Source of the DNA: Nodosilinea sp. LEGE 06152
Lineage (GTDB): Bacteria > Cyanobacteriota > Cyanobacteriia > Phormidesmidales > Phormidesmidaceae
Direction of reading: 5' to 3'
DNA: 64,000 bases
Assembly (NCBI RefSeq): GCF_015207525.1
Contig: NZ_JADEWR010000018.1
Coordinates: 98,735 to 162,734 of the forward strand
The position numbers and the translations under genes are program-made. The notes below the pieces were generated by a model. That model did not search any database and was not told the DNA's origin. It was given only the letters and a program-made list of their open reading frames with translations. Numbering within the stretch: position 1 is the stretch's first letter; every line of letters begins with the position of its first letter. Shown here piece after piece: positions 25,643-34,147 of the stretch.

Positions 25643-26272
25643 ATGAAAAAGCCACAGTGGAGTTCTTCTAGGGGGCAAGCCTCGAATAGAGAGTTTACAA
25701 CACCATCTCTAGAGAGAGTAGACACAAAATCAGATGAAGTACTGGTACAGGAAGCACAGCACCATCCGGCTGCATTTGCAGAACTATACCGTCGCTATCT
25801 TACCCCTGTTTACCGTTACCAAATGGCACGAGTTGGTAATACCCATGATGCCCAAGATCTTACTGCCCAAACGTTTCTGGCTGCTCAAGAAGCTTTGACT
25901 AACTATCGCAATCAGGATAAATTTGCGGCCTGGTTGATGTCTATTGCCAGACGAAAATTAGCCGATCACTTTCGCCGCAAACGACCTACCCTGCCGCTGG
26001 AGATGGCAGACTACGTTGCCCAACCATCTGTTAGTGCCGAAGATTTAGTCGATCGCCAGCTGTATCTACAGCAAATTAGCCAGGCGCTGGAGCGGCTTAC
26101 CCCCAATCGCGCTGAGGCGATCGCCCTGCGGCTGTTTGGAGAATTTAGCACAGCGGAGGCAGCCCAAATAATGGGTAAAAGTGAAGCGGCTTTTAGAATG
26201 CTGGTCAGCCGTGCTCTAGATGACTTGCGAACCCATTTATCTCCCACCAAAGGAGGCAGCCATGACTTCTAA
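25643..26272 (+). CDS. ECF-type RNA polymerase sigma factor
   Basis: A 209-residue extracytoplasmic-function sigma factor. Region 2: FAELYRRYLTPVYRYQMARVGNTHDAQDLTAQTFLAA then FAAWLMSIARRKLADHFRR. Region 4: LERLTPNRAEAIALRLFGEFSTAEAAQIMGKSEAAFRMLVSRALDDL. The first 35 residues are poorly conserved and the start is uncertain (ATG at 25643; TTG at 25625 is possible). Its stop overlaps the start of the anti-sigma-like gene by 11 bases, so the two are translationally coupled. Confidence 0.9.
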   Translation: MKKPQWSSSRGQASNREFTTPSLERVDTKSDEVLVQEAQHHPAAFAELYRRYLTPVYRYQMARVGNTHDAQDLTAQTFLAAQEALTNYRNQDKFAAWLMSIARRKLADHFRRKRPTLPLEMADYVAQPSVSAEDLVDRQLYLQQISQALERLTPNRAEAIALRLFGEFSTAEAAQIMGKSEAAFRMLVSRALDDLRTHLSPTKGGSHDF

Positions 26273-27389
26273 TTACCATGACGAAAACGACGAAAACCAG
26301 CAGGCTGAGGCCCTAGACAATCTGATCACGGCACAACAGCAGGGGCGATCGCTGCCCGCACCCAAGAGTTTACCGTCTGCTAAATCAGACCTGGTGGCTG
26401 ATTTGATTTCGCACAGCAAAGACATTCATCCCGACCCCGGCTTTGTTGCCAGCCTAGAAGCAGAACTCTTGCAGCGGCAGTCATTGCTTATGGCTCAACC
26501 ACAGTCCACCCACGCGTCAAACTCTTCCAGCGGTCCACAGAGTTTGCCAATCGCTCAACTGCCAACGCCCTCTACATCTAAGCGAGGAAGTCGACCTATG
26601 AGACTGACCAATCCGTTTCGCTCTGCTCAACAGTCCCTAGTTACCCTAGCTCTGCTCGTTGTGGCGGTTGCCACAATCGCCACTCCTTTAGGACGAAGCT
26701 TAGCCCTGGAGTTTATTCATGTCTTTAACCAAACCAGAAGCGATCAAGTGGGCCAGCAAGACAACTCACCCAATGCTCAACCTCGCTCATTAACTCCCTC
26801 AGAGCTAGCGGCGCTACAGGCTGAGGTCGAGGCTGAGATTAGAGAAACGACAACTGTGGCTGAAATGGAAGCTGAGCGTGGGATTGAGCTAAAAGAACCC
26901 AGCTTCATTCCCGATGGCTTTGAGCTAAAGGAAGTGGTCTCTCCCTTCTCTGAAATTGTTGCGTTGAACTACAGAAATACTCAGACCAACGCTCGCTTTA
27001 TCGTGACTCAACAGCGCCTAACAGCTAACGGTTCTCCTATTGTTGGACCAATTACGCTGGCTGCATCTAGCGAGAGCGACAGCCAAATATCGCTCATGTG
27101 GTCAAAAGAACCTATTTTAGATGACGATCCAGCGTTAGCTGGTGGCAGCCCGATTGGCGCTAGTGCAGAAACTGAGCCAATACGAGTGGGCAGCGTTTTG
27201 GGTGAATACGTCGAAGGAACCTGGGCAGAAGTTATCTCACCCGATGGAGGTATACAGGGAATGCAGTGGACTGATGACACCAACTTTCGTCAAATTCAGT
27301 GGCGTGAGGGAGAGGTGCTGTTTCAAGTCGTTACTCCCAATGCTATGGACCAGGAGGAGTTAGCAGCGATCGCTCGTAGTTTGCGTTGA
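26262..27389 (+). CDS. Putative membrane anti-sigma factor with DUF4367-like domain
   Basis: A 375-residue protein with a strong AAAGGAGG site 8 bases before the ATG at 26262. The cytosolic N-terminus (about 1-120) is hydrophilic, with a helix VADLISHSKDIHPDPGFVASLEAELLQR; a single membrane segment lies at about 126-148 (SLVTLALLVVAVATIATPLG). The outer domain (about 200-375) contains LKEPSFIPDGFELKEV ... GEYVEGTWAE ... QWREGEVLFQV, a DUF4367 pattern. Overlap with the sigma gene and the topology suggest it holds the sigma factor at the membrane. This is inference; a classical zinc HxxxCxxC is absent. Confidence 0.75.
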   Translation: MTSNYHDENDENQQAEALDNLITAQQQGRSLPAPKSLPSAKSDLVADLISHSKDIHPDPGFVASLEAELLQRQSLLMAQPQSTHASNSSSGPQSLPIAQLPTPSTSKRGSRPMRLTNPFRSAQQSLVTLALLVVAVATIATPLGRSLALEFIHVFNQTRSDQVGQQDNSPNAQPRSLTPSELAALQAEVEAEIRETTTVAEMEAERGIELKEPSFIPDGFELKEVVSPFSEIVALNYRNTQTNARFIVTQQRLTANGSPIVGPITLAASSESDSQISLMWSKEPILDDDPALAGGSPIGASAETEPIRVGSVLGEYVEGTWAEVISPDGGIQGMQWTDDTNFRQIQWREGEVLFQVVTPNAMDQEELAAIARSLR

Positions 27390-27397
27390 GAACCACC

Positions 27398-27991
27398 ATG
27401 AAAAGACAGTTTATTTGGATCTTTGGCTACCTGGTAATAGGCAGTAGTTTACTTTCTCAAAAGAGCCTTGCTGAAGAATCTTTCTCAACCTGGACGGCCT
27501 GTAGAACAGTCTTGGAGGAGCAGCAGCACGATCTTTCACTCGATTACAATGCTTTTGATCAGTCTGCTGCCCAAGGATGGCGGCCATTGGCTGTCATAGA
27601 GTGTTACCGCGAAGCGGCTGAGTTAATTGTCAGCTATCTAGATTCCAACCCCGGCTTAACGGGCAATGAGCGTGAGATTTTGGCATTTCACGCCGGGCAA
27701 ATGCTTGCCTATGACAACGACTATGACTCAGCAATTTCCTTTTTTGAGCAGTCCTTTTTTCCGCAGGGTGAGCTGCCCTTAGACTTTAAACCCTATGCCG
27801 ATGCCTGGGATGCCTATGTCAATGCAACAATTGCATTTCTTAGGCAAGACCAAGCAGCACTGATGGCCTATCGTGCTGATGTTGCTGCGGGGCCAACCCT
27901 CAACGGCGAACAGCCCATGAACCTAGAGGTGGTCGATCGCCTCATCGAAAATTTTGGTAAGCCCTACCGTCAAGCCTATGGTGGGCGTTGA
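27398..27991 (+). CDS. Secreted TPR-like protein, third gene of the ECF operon
   Basis: A 197-residue protein with a signal peptide (MKRQFIWIFGYLVIGSSLL, cleavage likely near KSLAEE). The mature part has two Cys (TACRTVL, VIECYRE) that could form a disulfide, and helical pairs such as FHAGQMLAYDNDYDSAISFFEQ that look like TPR units. It starts 8 bases after the anti-sigma stop. I do not recognise the family. Position suggests a periplasmic partner of the sigma/anti-sigma pair. Confidence 0.65.
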   Translation: MKRQFIWIFGYLVIGSSLLSQKSLAEESFSTWTACRTVLEEQQHDLSLDYNAFDQSAAQGWRPLAVIECYREAAELIVSYLDSNPGLTGNEREILAFHAGQMLAYDNDYDSAISFFEQSFFPQGELPLDFKPYADAWDAYVNATIAFLRQDQAALMAYRADVAAGPTLNGEQPMNLEVVDRLIENFGKPYRQAYGGR

Positions 27992-28016
27992 TTCTGCACG
28001 AATTTTAGGAGAGCCA

Positions 28017-28976
28017 ATGCGTAGGACCGTGAAGAGATGGAGTTTTACTTCGCTAGCAGTTTTATCCCTGCTGCTGAGCTGGCTGATATTTAGAACAACT
28101 ATCGCTGTAGCGCAACAGGTTGCTGACCCTAACTTTGATCCAAACGTTAACCATCCCGCGTACACTGCCGAAGCTCCACGCGTACTTTTTGATGAGGCGC
28201 ATCTTAATTTTCATAGCACTCAGGGGCTATACAGACCTTTTGTTCACCTCGTTTCTAATGATGGTTATGAGGTCATACCAAATCGGCAAATTTTTCAACC
28301 AGAGACGCTAGTGGGACATGACATTCTTGTCATTGCCAATGCGTTTGGCCAACGACAGGGGCAGCATGCTTTTAGCGAACAAGAGTGCGATGTCGTTAGC
28401 AACTGGGTTGAGGCAGGGGGGTCACTACTTTTGATCGCGGACCACAAGCCGTTTGGCAAAGCAGCAGAGAATTTGGCATCCCGCTTTGGCATCGATATGA
28501 GCGACAAATTCACCATAGATTTGTCCTCTTACAATCAAGACTTAGGCGTCCCTAGTTTTCTGTGGTTTACGCGTGAAAACGGCCTGCTAGGGGAGCATCT
28601 GATTACCCAGGGCCGCAACTCAGCTGAGCAGGTTAATCAGGTTATGACGTTTACAGGGCAGTCGTTGTCCATTCCCCCTGAGGGTCAAGCTCTGTTGCAG
28701 CTGTCTGCTTCAGCGATTGACTTAGAGAATCGGTTGCGAAATGCAGAAGATCTCCGGGCCGGGCAGGGGGTGTCTGCTGCGCTTAGGGCTCAAGGTGTCG
28801 CTTTACAGGTTGGTCGAGGACGAGTCGTTGTGCTGGGAGAAGCCGCTATGCTGTCGGCCCAGCTGATTACAACCTCAAATGAAGGTCCGCTTCCCATCGG
28901 TATGAGTTACCCGGAGTCAGATAATCAGCAGTTTGCCCTCAACCTCATGCACTGGTTATCTGGATTGCTGAGCTAA
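28017..28976 (+). CDS. Exported DUF4350 / GATase1-like protein, fourth gene of the ECF operon
   Basis: A 319-residue protein with an N-terminal hydrophobic export segment (SLAVLSLLLSWLIFRTTIAVA). The body resembles the DUF4350/class I amidotransferase-like fold: APRVLFDEAHLNFHSTQG, GHDILVIANAFG, NWVEAGGSLLLIADH, and VGRGRVVVLGEAAMLSAQ near the end. A catalytic Cys-His pair is not evident, so it is probably a binding or sensing domain. TAGGAGA precedes the ATG at 28017. It ends the operon; a hairpin follows at 29028. Confidence 0.75.
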   Translation: MRRTVKRWSFTSLAVLSLLLSWLIFRTTIAVAQQVADPNFDPNVNHPAYTAEAPRVLFDEAHLNFHSTQGLYRPFVHLVSNDGYEVIPNRQIFQPETLVGHDILVIANAFGQRQGQHAFSEQECDVVSNWVEAGGSLLLIADHKPFGKAAENLASRFGIDMSDKFTIDLSSYNQDLGVPSFLWFTRENGLLGEHLITQGRNSAEQVNQVMTFTGQSLSIPPEGQALLQLSASAIDLENRLRNAEDLRAGQGVSAALRAQGVALQVGRGRVVVLGEAAMLSAQLITTSNEGPLPIGMSYPESDNQQFALNLMHWLSGLLS

Positions 28977-29027
28977 CGCGTAGATGCTCCTTTCACTGTT
29001 CTGCTGTAGAAGCGATGCGCAGAAAAG

Positions 29028-29055
29028 CCTGATGAGGCTTCAAACCGTCATCAGG
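29028..29055 (+). terminator. Hairpin after the ECF operon
   Basis: CCTGATGA (29028-29035) pairs with TCATCAGG (29048-29055), preceded by AAAAG and followed by only three T. Probable but weak intrinsic terminator. Confidence 0.5.
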
Positions 29056-29186
29056 TTTGGCGTTTAGCATTTCGCTGGACAAATTAAGCGGCGCTGCGGC
29101 GCTCGCGCTGCGATCGCGAGTAGGGCACCTGGCGCTAGCAGCGGGGCCTCTTATACTTTTAAGTACAGTATCGACGTTGATAAACC

Positions 29187-29576
29187 GTGACCTCTACCTC
29201 AGCTTCGACCTATACCGATTTGCCCCCTAGCTACCGCATTCCCCTGGCGGTGATTGGGTTAGCTATCCCCCTGGCCTTTGTGAAGCTGTGGCTGGGCGGT
29301 CTGGTGGGTGCCTTTGGCCTGTTCCTGCTGGTGCAGACGCTCACCCTGACGCTGCGATTCACCGACACCGCCCTGGAGGTGTACCGCCGCGAAACGGTGA
29401 TTCGCACCTTTCCCTACGCCGATTGGCAGCACTGGGAGATTTTTTGGGGGCCGGTGCCGGTGCTATTCTATTTTCGCGAGGTCAACAGTATTCACTTTTT
29501 GCCGGTGCTGTTTGGCCCCAGCGAACTACGGACCTGCCTAGAGACTCACTGCGCAGAGGCTCAAGATTCACAGTAG
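29187..29576 (+). CDS. DUF3119 family membrane protein
   Basis: A 129-residue cyanobacterial/plastid-lineage protein. It has two membrane segments (about 19-53: IPLAVIGLAIPLAFVKLWLG then LVGAFGLFLLVQTL), then a soluble domain with FTDTALEVYRRETVIRTFPYADW and IHFLPVLFGP. The start is GTG. It lies 66 bases before the DUF3086 gene, with which it is commonly paired in cyanobacteria. Function unknown. Confidence 0.85.
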   Translation: MTSTSASTYTDLPPSYRIPLAVIGLAIPLAFVKLWLGGLVGAFGLFLLVQTLTLTLRFTDTALEVYRRETVIRTFPYADWQHWEIFWGPVPVLFYFREVNSIHFLPVLFGPSELRTCLETHCAEAQDSQ

Positions 29577-29642
29577 CCGACTGCTGAGGGCGAACCTGGC
29601 TCTCATCTGATACCCTGACATCAGGGTCTATGGGAACCGTTT

Positions 29643-30794
29643 ATGACCGCAGAGGAGCTATCAAAATCGGGCTTGGGGCCAGACAGCGTTGGCGGCAACG
29701 GTAGCCCCGATGCTGGCTTGAGTCTAGGCTCGACTGACTCGGCCGGTCTCAAGTCAGACTGGAGCACTCGGATTGACGCCCTGCGCCAGCAGGAAGTCGA
29801 CCTGAAACGCAGCATTGCCGATCTGCAATCGGCCTACAACCGGCTCACTCAAGACCAGTTTCAAAAAATTCAGACTGATATTGGCCGCATGGTGCAGCAG
29901 GGCACAGCCGACCTAGAGCAGCGCAAACGCTCCCTGCAAAAAGAGATTGAAACCCTAGAGCGCCGTCAGGAACGAATTCAGACTGAAATGCGCACTACCT
30001 TTGCCGGGTCTTCCCAGGACTTGGCTGTGCGAGTACAGGGGTTTAAAGACTACCTGGTGGGCAGCTTGCAAGACTTGGCGGCAGCGGCAGAGCAGCTTGA
30101 GCTAACCCCATCGGCACGTTCTAGAACAGCACCTGAGGTCGAAGAAAGGGCTGAGGGGCGAGGGAGTGTCGGCACTGGCGCTGACAATCGCTCAACTTCT
30201 GCCCGTCGAGGTGTTGCCGAGTCTACCTCCGTTCAGCCTGCCTTTGCTTCCAATGTTTTTCAGGATCAAACCGAGCGCATTCGCAGCCTGCTCGACCAAT
30301 ACCGCATGCGCCCAGATTACTACGGCCCCTTATGGCAGCTGCGCCGCACCTTCGAACCGATTCACGCCGAGCGGGTTTCAAACTGGTTTTTTGCCCAGGG
30401 CGGTCGCGGCGCGGTTAAGAGCATGGGCAGCCGTCTGCAGAATGTGCTGGTGGCCTCAGCGGCGCTGTCGATCCTATACGCCCTCTACGGCAATCGCCTG
30501 CGCACACTGGTGCTCTCCAACAGCCCCGAGCGGCTGGGCGAATGGCGACGGGGCCTGCAAGACTGTCTGGGCATCTCTCGGGCTGACTTTGGCACTGGCC
30601 AGGGGGTAATGCTATTCGATGCGCCAGAGCCCCTGGCTCAGCGAGCCGATCGCATCACCGCTGAGAATGGCTTACCCTTCATTGTGGTAGACGAGGCCGA
30701 GTCAGTGATTAGCCTGGCGCTGCTCCAGTTTCCGCTGTGGTTAGCCTTTGCCCCCGATCCGATGAACCCGGCGGCTGAGTATGACTATTACTAA
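29643..30794 (+). CDS. DUF3086 family protein
   Basis: A 383-residue protein. Residues about 40-130 form a coiled coil (RQQEVDLKRSIADLQSAYN ... QKEIETLERRQERIQ), then a low-complexity linker, then the DUF3086 domain (about 205-375) with YRMRPDYYGPLWQLRRTFEP, NWFFAQGGRGAVKSMG, LRTLVLSNSPERLGEWRRGL and PFIVVDEAE. No membrane segment. Conserved across cyanobacteria; function unknown. Likely cotranscribed with the DUF3119 gene. Confidence 0.88.
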   Translation: MTAEELSKSGLGPDSVGGNGSPDAGLSLGSTDSAGLKSDWSTRIDALRQQEVDLKRSIADLQSAYNRLTQDQFQKIQTDIGRMVQQGTADLEQRKRSLQKEIETLERRQERIQTEMRTTFAGSSQDLAVRVQGFKDYLVGSLQDLAAAAEQLELTPSARSRTAPEVEERAEGRGSVGTGADNRSTSARRGVAESTSVQPAFASNVFQDQTERIRSLLDQYRMRPDYYGPLWQLRRTFEPIHAERVSNWFFAQGGRGAVKSMGSRLQNVLVASAALSILYALYGNRLRTLVLSNSPERLGEWRRGLQDCLGISRADFGTGQGVMLFDAPEPLAQRADRITAENGLPFIVVDEAESVISLALLQFPLWLAFAPDPMNPAAEYDYY

Positions 30795-30835
30795 ATGTGA
30801 CTACCAAAGATGACTACTAAGGCGTGCTAGTAAGG

Positions 30836-32197
30836 CTAGGGCGCTGATACCCCAAGGGTCGTGAGCAGCTGATCGACAACCCGATCTAAAGCGACCGATC
30901 GCGACGCCTTCAGCAACACGCGATCGCCCGGCTTCAGTATGGCTAGCAGGTGTTGGGCAAGGCTGCTGTGATCGTCAAAGGCCGTAGCTTCAACCCCCTT
31001 GGCCGCTTCGGCTAAAGCCACCGCCTCGTCAGGATCCGCCAAGACCAGCAAGTGCTCCAGCCCCAGCTGGCTGACAACTCGGCCAACCTGGCTATGCAGC
31101 GCTACGGATTGCTCCCCCAGTTCCTTCATGGTGCCCAGCACGGCAATGCGTCGCTGACCTGGAGTTTCGGCCAGCAGGTGAAGGGCGGCGGTCATCGACT
31201 CGACTCCGGCATTGTAGGTTTCATCGAGTAGCACTACGTCATTGGGCAGCACCACCCGACGGGCGCGACCGCGGGGCAAATCGACCGTCAGGCCTGCGCT
31301 CAGCCCGTGCCAGTCGAGGTCGAGGGCCTGCATAACGGCGATCGCGGCCAGCAAGTTCAGGGCATTGTGGCGACCTGGCAGGGGTAGGGGCAGCTTAACC
31401 CCTGCCACCTCCAGGGTTTCACCGTCAATCAAGTGGCCCTGCACATCCCCACCCTCCAGGCCAAAGGTGATCGTGCGTCCGGCCCACACCGTATTGGCGG
31501 TGGTTATCAGCCGGGTATTGTCGTGGTTGAGCACCGCTGTAGCCCGGGCGGGTAGCTCCGCCAGGAGTTCACATTTGGCATCGGCAATGGCCTGCTCGGA
31601 TCCTAATCGGCCAATGTGAGCGGTGCCCACGTTAGTGATGACTGCCACGTCGGGCACGGTAATGCGGGCCAATCGAGCAATTTCTCCCGGCCCTCGCATG
31701 CCCATTTCAACCACCGCAAAGTCGTGGTCGGGCTGCAGCTGCAGCAGGGTTTTGGGTACGCCAATGTCGTTGTTGTAGTTGGCTTGGGTTTTGTGCACCC
31801 GCCCCTGGGTGCCCAGGGCGGCAGCAATCAGCTCTTTGGTGGTCGTTTTACCCACCGACCCGGTAATGGCCACAACGCTGGCCCTCTGCTCGGTGCGCCA
31901 CCATTGGCCCAGGGCCTGATAGGCCACTAGGGTATTGGCCACCGGCAAACAGGGCAGGTGAGACAGGTGTTTGCCCTGCTCTACCACAGCGGCGATCGCG
32001 CCATTGGCGATCGCCTGCTCCACGAACTCGTGGCCGTCAAAGCGCTCGCCCACCAGCGCTACAAACAGCGCATTTTCTCGGAGATCTCTTGTATCTGTGG
32101 TGATATTAGATACTTGTTGGTCCCGTAATAACAGTGGAATTTGATCTAGAGGAGCCTGAATGGCCGCTGCGAGGGTAGCTAGCGACGAAAAACCCAT
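30836..32197 (-). CDS. murF: UDP-N-acetylmuramoyl-tripeptide--D-alanyl-D-alanine ligase
   Basis: A 453-residue cytosolic Mur ligase that adds D-Ala-D-Ala to the UDP-MurNAc-tripeptide. N-terminal domain with DTRDLRENALFVALVGERFDGHEF; central ATP-binding domain with P-loop ITGSVGKTTTKE (about 111-122) and HKTQANYNNDIGVP; the FAVVEMGMRGPGEI motif; C-terminal domain with VLLDETYNAGVESM and VLGTMKELGE. The NYNNDIGVP and DETYNA motifs are those of MurF rather than MurE. The 600-base gap upstream separates it from the next gene. Confidence 0.95.
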   Translation of the reverse strand: MGFSSLATLAAAIQAPLDQIPLLLRDQQVSNITTDTRDLRENALFVALVGERFDGHEFVEQAIANGAIAAVVEQGKHLSHLPCLPVANTLVAYQALGQWWRTEQRASVVAITGSVGKTTTKELIAAALGTQGRVHKTQANYNNDIGVPKTLLQLQPDHDFAVVEMGMRGPGEIARLARITVPDVAVITNVGTAHIGRLGSEQAIADAKCELLAELPARATAVLNHDNTRLITTANTVWAGRTITFGLEGGDVQGHLIDGETLEVAGVKLPLPLPGRHNALNLLAAIAVMQALDLDWHGLSAGLTVDLPRGRARRVVLPNDVVLLDETYNAGVESMTAALHLLAETPGQRRIAVLGTMKELGEQSVALHSQVGRVVSQLGLEHLLVLADPDEAVALAEAAKGVEATAFDDHSSLAQHLLAILKPGDRVLLKASRSVALDRVVDQLLTTLGVSAP

Positions 32198-32799
32198 AGC
32201 TTCTACCTAGCGTGCTGTAGCAGAGATGGCACCATACCAGGTTTTTACCAAAGTTTGGCCCAAAGTAATTTGATTGTAAGGGTATCCGGGTGAAGATAAT
32301 CTGCAAAACGTGCCAAAACTCGGTGTTTTGGGCCTCGGGTTGGGTTCAGCAACGATCTGCAAGCGGCTACAGGGGCTGGTGATGGTTCTGAGCCCTCTTC
32401 CCAGCGGTACGGCCTTAGTCTACGGTTTAAAACGCTGAACTGATGGAGTGAGGTATTTCATCGGCCGACCGATGTGGATTGGGAAGGAGTTTATGGTTAC
32501 CTTATGGTCTGGTAGCAAACTTTACCGGAATTTCGTTAACGCCCCTGACATAATCTCAGAAACTAGAAAATTCACGCAGTAGTCTTAAGGTATTCGAGCG
32601 GTATACCAGTGTAAAAACTGACGCGGACATGCGTTCCTAGGGCTTTTAATTAAGTCTAAGGACTGTTACTGCCATCAAAACCGTGCATCTTCCAGCTGCG
32701 TATTCTAACTGTTGGTACATTCCAAAGTTTTTCTCACTACAGTCTGTGGGGGCCTAGACGCATAAGCCTACCTGTAGGTGGGACAAGGGCGGTGAATCC
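32198..32799. other. Long intergenic region between murF and an unknown gene
   Basis: About 600 bases. The only possible gene is a 29-codon frame at 32493-32582 with GGAAGGAG just before its ATG (spacing only three bases); it encodes a basic peptide with no family. Near the right end a TACCTGTAGGTGG inverted repeat (about 32767-32780) precedes the GTG start at 32800. Confidence 0.35.
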
Positions 32800-34095
32800 G
32801 TGAAGACAAAAGCGACCTATAACAATCGAATTACTACCGCTGACGAGCAGCGCCTGTACAGCCATCTGCTGGCCTGTGTGGCGGTGGAGTCTCCCGATGC
32901 CATGATCGATCGGTTTCAGGCGCTGTTTCTGGACGGGTGTGGCTATCCCGATCGCGATGTAGTTGCTGCGCTCGACCGCCTGCTGGCGAACCAGGAGATT
33001 GAGGACTACTTCCGCTTCATCCTCAATCGCTGCTGCCACATTTTAATCAATCGCTGGCAAACCAACACTCAGCTACAGCCCGCTATTCCAATTTTGGTGG
33101 AGCTGTTAGAGACGGCACCCAACAGCCGGGTCTCAGAACTGGCGCGATCGCGATCGGTTCGCCGCCTGCGCCAGGTTACCGAGGGCTTTCGCGATACGGA
33201 GCAGTACCTGGCCCTGAAGCGCTTGGCCTGCATCATTGAGGCGCGTCACTCGGCGCTGCCCCGCAACCGCCAGGCCGAAGTGGTACCGCTGGGGGCGCTG
33301 ATCAACCGCTACCCCTACCTCTACGAGCACTGCCTGGTGACTGAAGACAGCGACCTTCAGCACCAGCAGTACGTGCGCAATATGCAGGTTGAGGCCCAGC
33401 ACAAGTTTGAGGTCGACCTGACCCACTATGTCACCTATCGCGTGCGCCAGAGGCGGCTGCACCGCCAGGGCCAGACCGACTGCCTCGGCAAACTGCGGGT
33501 AGTGCATAACCCAACTCTGCTGAACGACCAGGAGCTGGTGTCGTCGTTGAAGCAGTTTGCGCGTCGTCGTGACCACGGTCAGAGCTACCGCGATGGAGCC
33601 CAGCGCTTTTTGCTGACCCACAACCAGGGGGCCTCGTTTCGTGAATTTAAAGAAGATCTGTTTGACTACATCATTGCCGATGTGAATGTCGGCTACAGTC
33701 AGCGACAGTTCAAGTCGATGCTGCAAGACCATTTGCTCTCTACCTTCGCCGACAGTGACGGTAGACCCGTCGATGACTTCCTCAGGGTGCGAACCTGTAG
33801 TAACCTGTTCAATTTCTTGGTGGTTGACCCCTCCGCTGGCCGTCAGCACTATGTCTTTCTCGACCTCATCAATAACCTTGGGCCTTTGCAGACAACAGGG
33901 TTACTGCTGAGAATTCTGCTGATTTGTCAAAAGGTGAGGCCTTTTCTAGAGCGGCGTTTCTCGATTTTGTTCAACCACTACGAAACCGCCTCTAGTGAGA
34001 CGGTAGCCTGGTTGGTCAATATGTTTGAGAACATCAATATCGCCCTGAGCCTCAACTTTGGCAGCGTTGACCTCTCCCACACGAACTCCCGCTAG
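32800..34095 (+). CDS. Conserved cyanobacterial protein of unknown function
   Basis: A 431-residue, mostly helical, soluble protein starting with GTG. Residues about 30-125 are helical repeats (ESPDAMIDRFQALFLDGCGYPDRDVVAALDRLL; FRFILNRCCHILINRWQ). Later segments include RLKRLACIIEARH-like helices, a positively charged CLVTEDSDLQHQQYVRNMQ region, and a C-terminal SILFNHYETASSETVAWLVNMFENINIALSLNFG. There are no catalytic motifs I can name. The length and pattern match proteins I recall only from cyanobacteria. The next gene starts 52 bases later on the same strand, so the two may be an operon. Confidence 0.7.
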   Translation: MKTKATYNNRITTADEQRLYSHLLACVAVESPDAMIDRFQALFLDGCGYPDRDVVAALDRLLANQEIEDYFRFILNRCCHILINRWQTNTQLQPAIPILVELLETAPNSRVSELARSRSVRRLRQVTEGFRDTEQYLALKRLACIIEARHSALPRNRQAEVVPLGALINRYPYLYEHCLVTEDSDLQHQQYVRNMQVEAQHKFEVDLTHYVTYRVRQRRLHRQGQTDCLGKLRVVHNPTLLNDQELVSSLKQFARRRDHGQSYRDGAQRFLLTHNQGASFREFKEDLFDYIIADVNVGYSQRQFKSMLQDHLLSTFADSDGRPVDDFLRVRTCSNLFNFLVVDPSAGRQHYVFLDLINNLGPLQTTGLLLRILLICQKVRPFLERRFSILFNHYETASSETVAWLVNMFENINIALSLNFGSVDLSHTNSR

Positions 34096-34147
34096 TTGAG
34101 GACGGGTGTTAGAGTCGTAGCAGGTATAGCTTTCTATCGCTTCACCC

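Noticed and set aside
25438..25671. 77-codon frame before the ECF sigma gene
   Set aside because: No ribosome site or domain; overlaps the sigma gene start.
33133..33849. 238-codon minus-strand frame
   Set aside because: Antisense to the unknown protein at 32800; no domain recognised.
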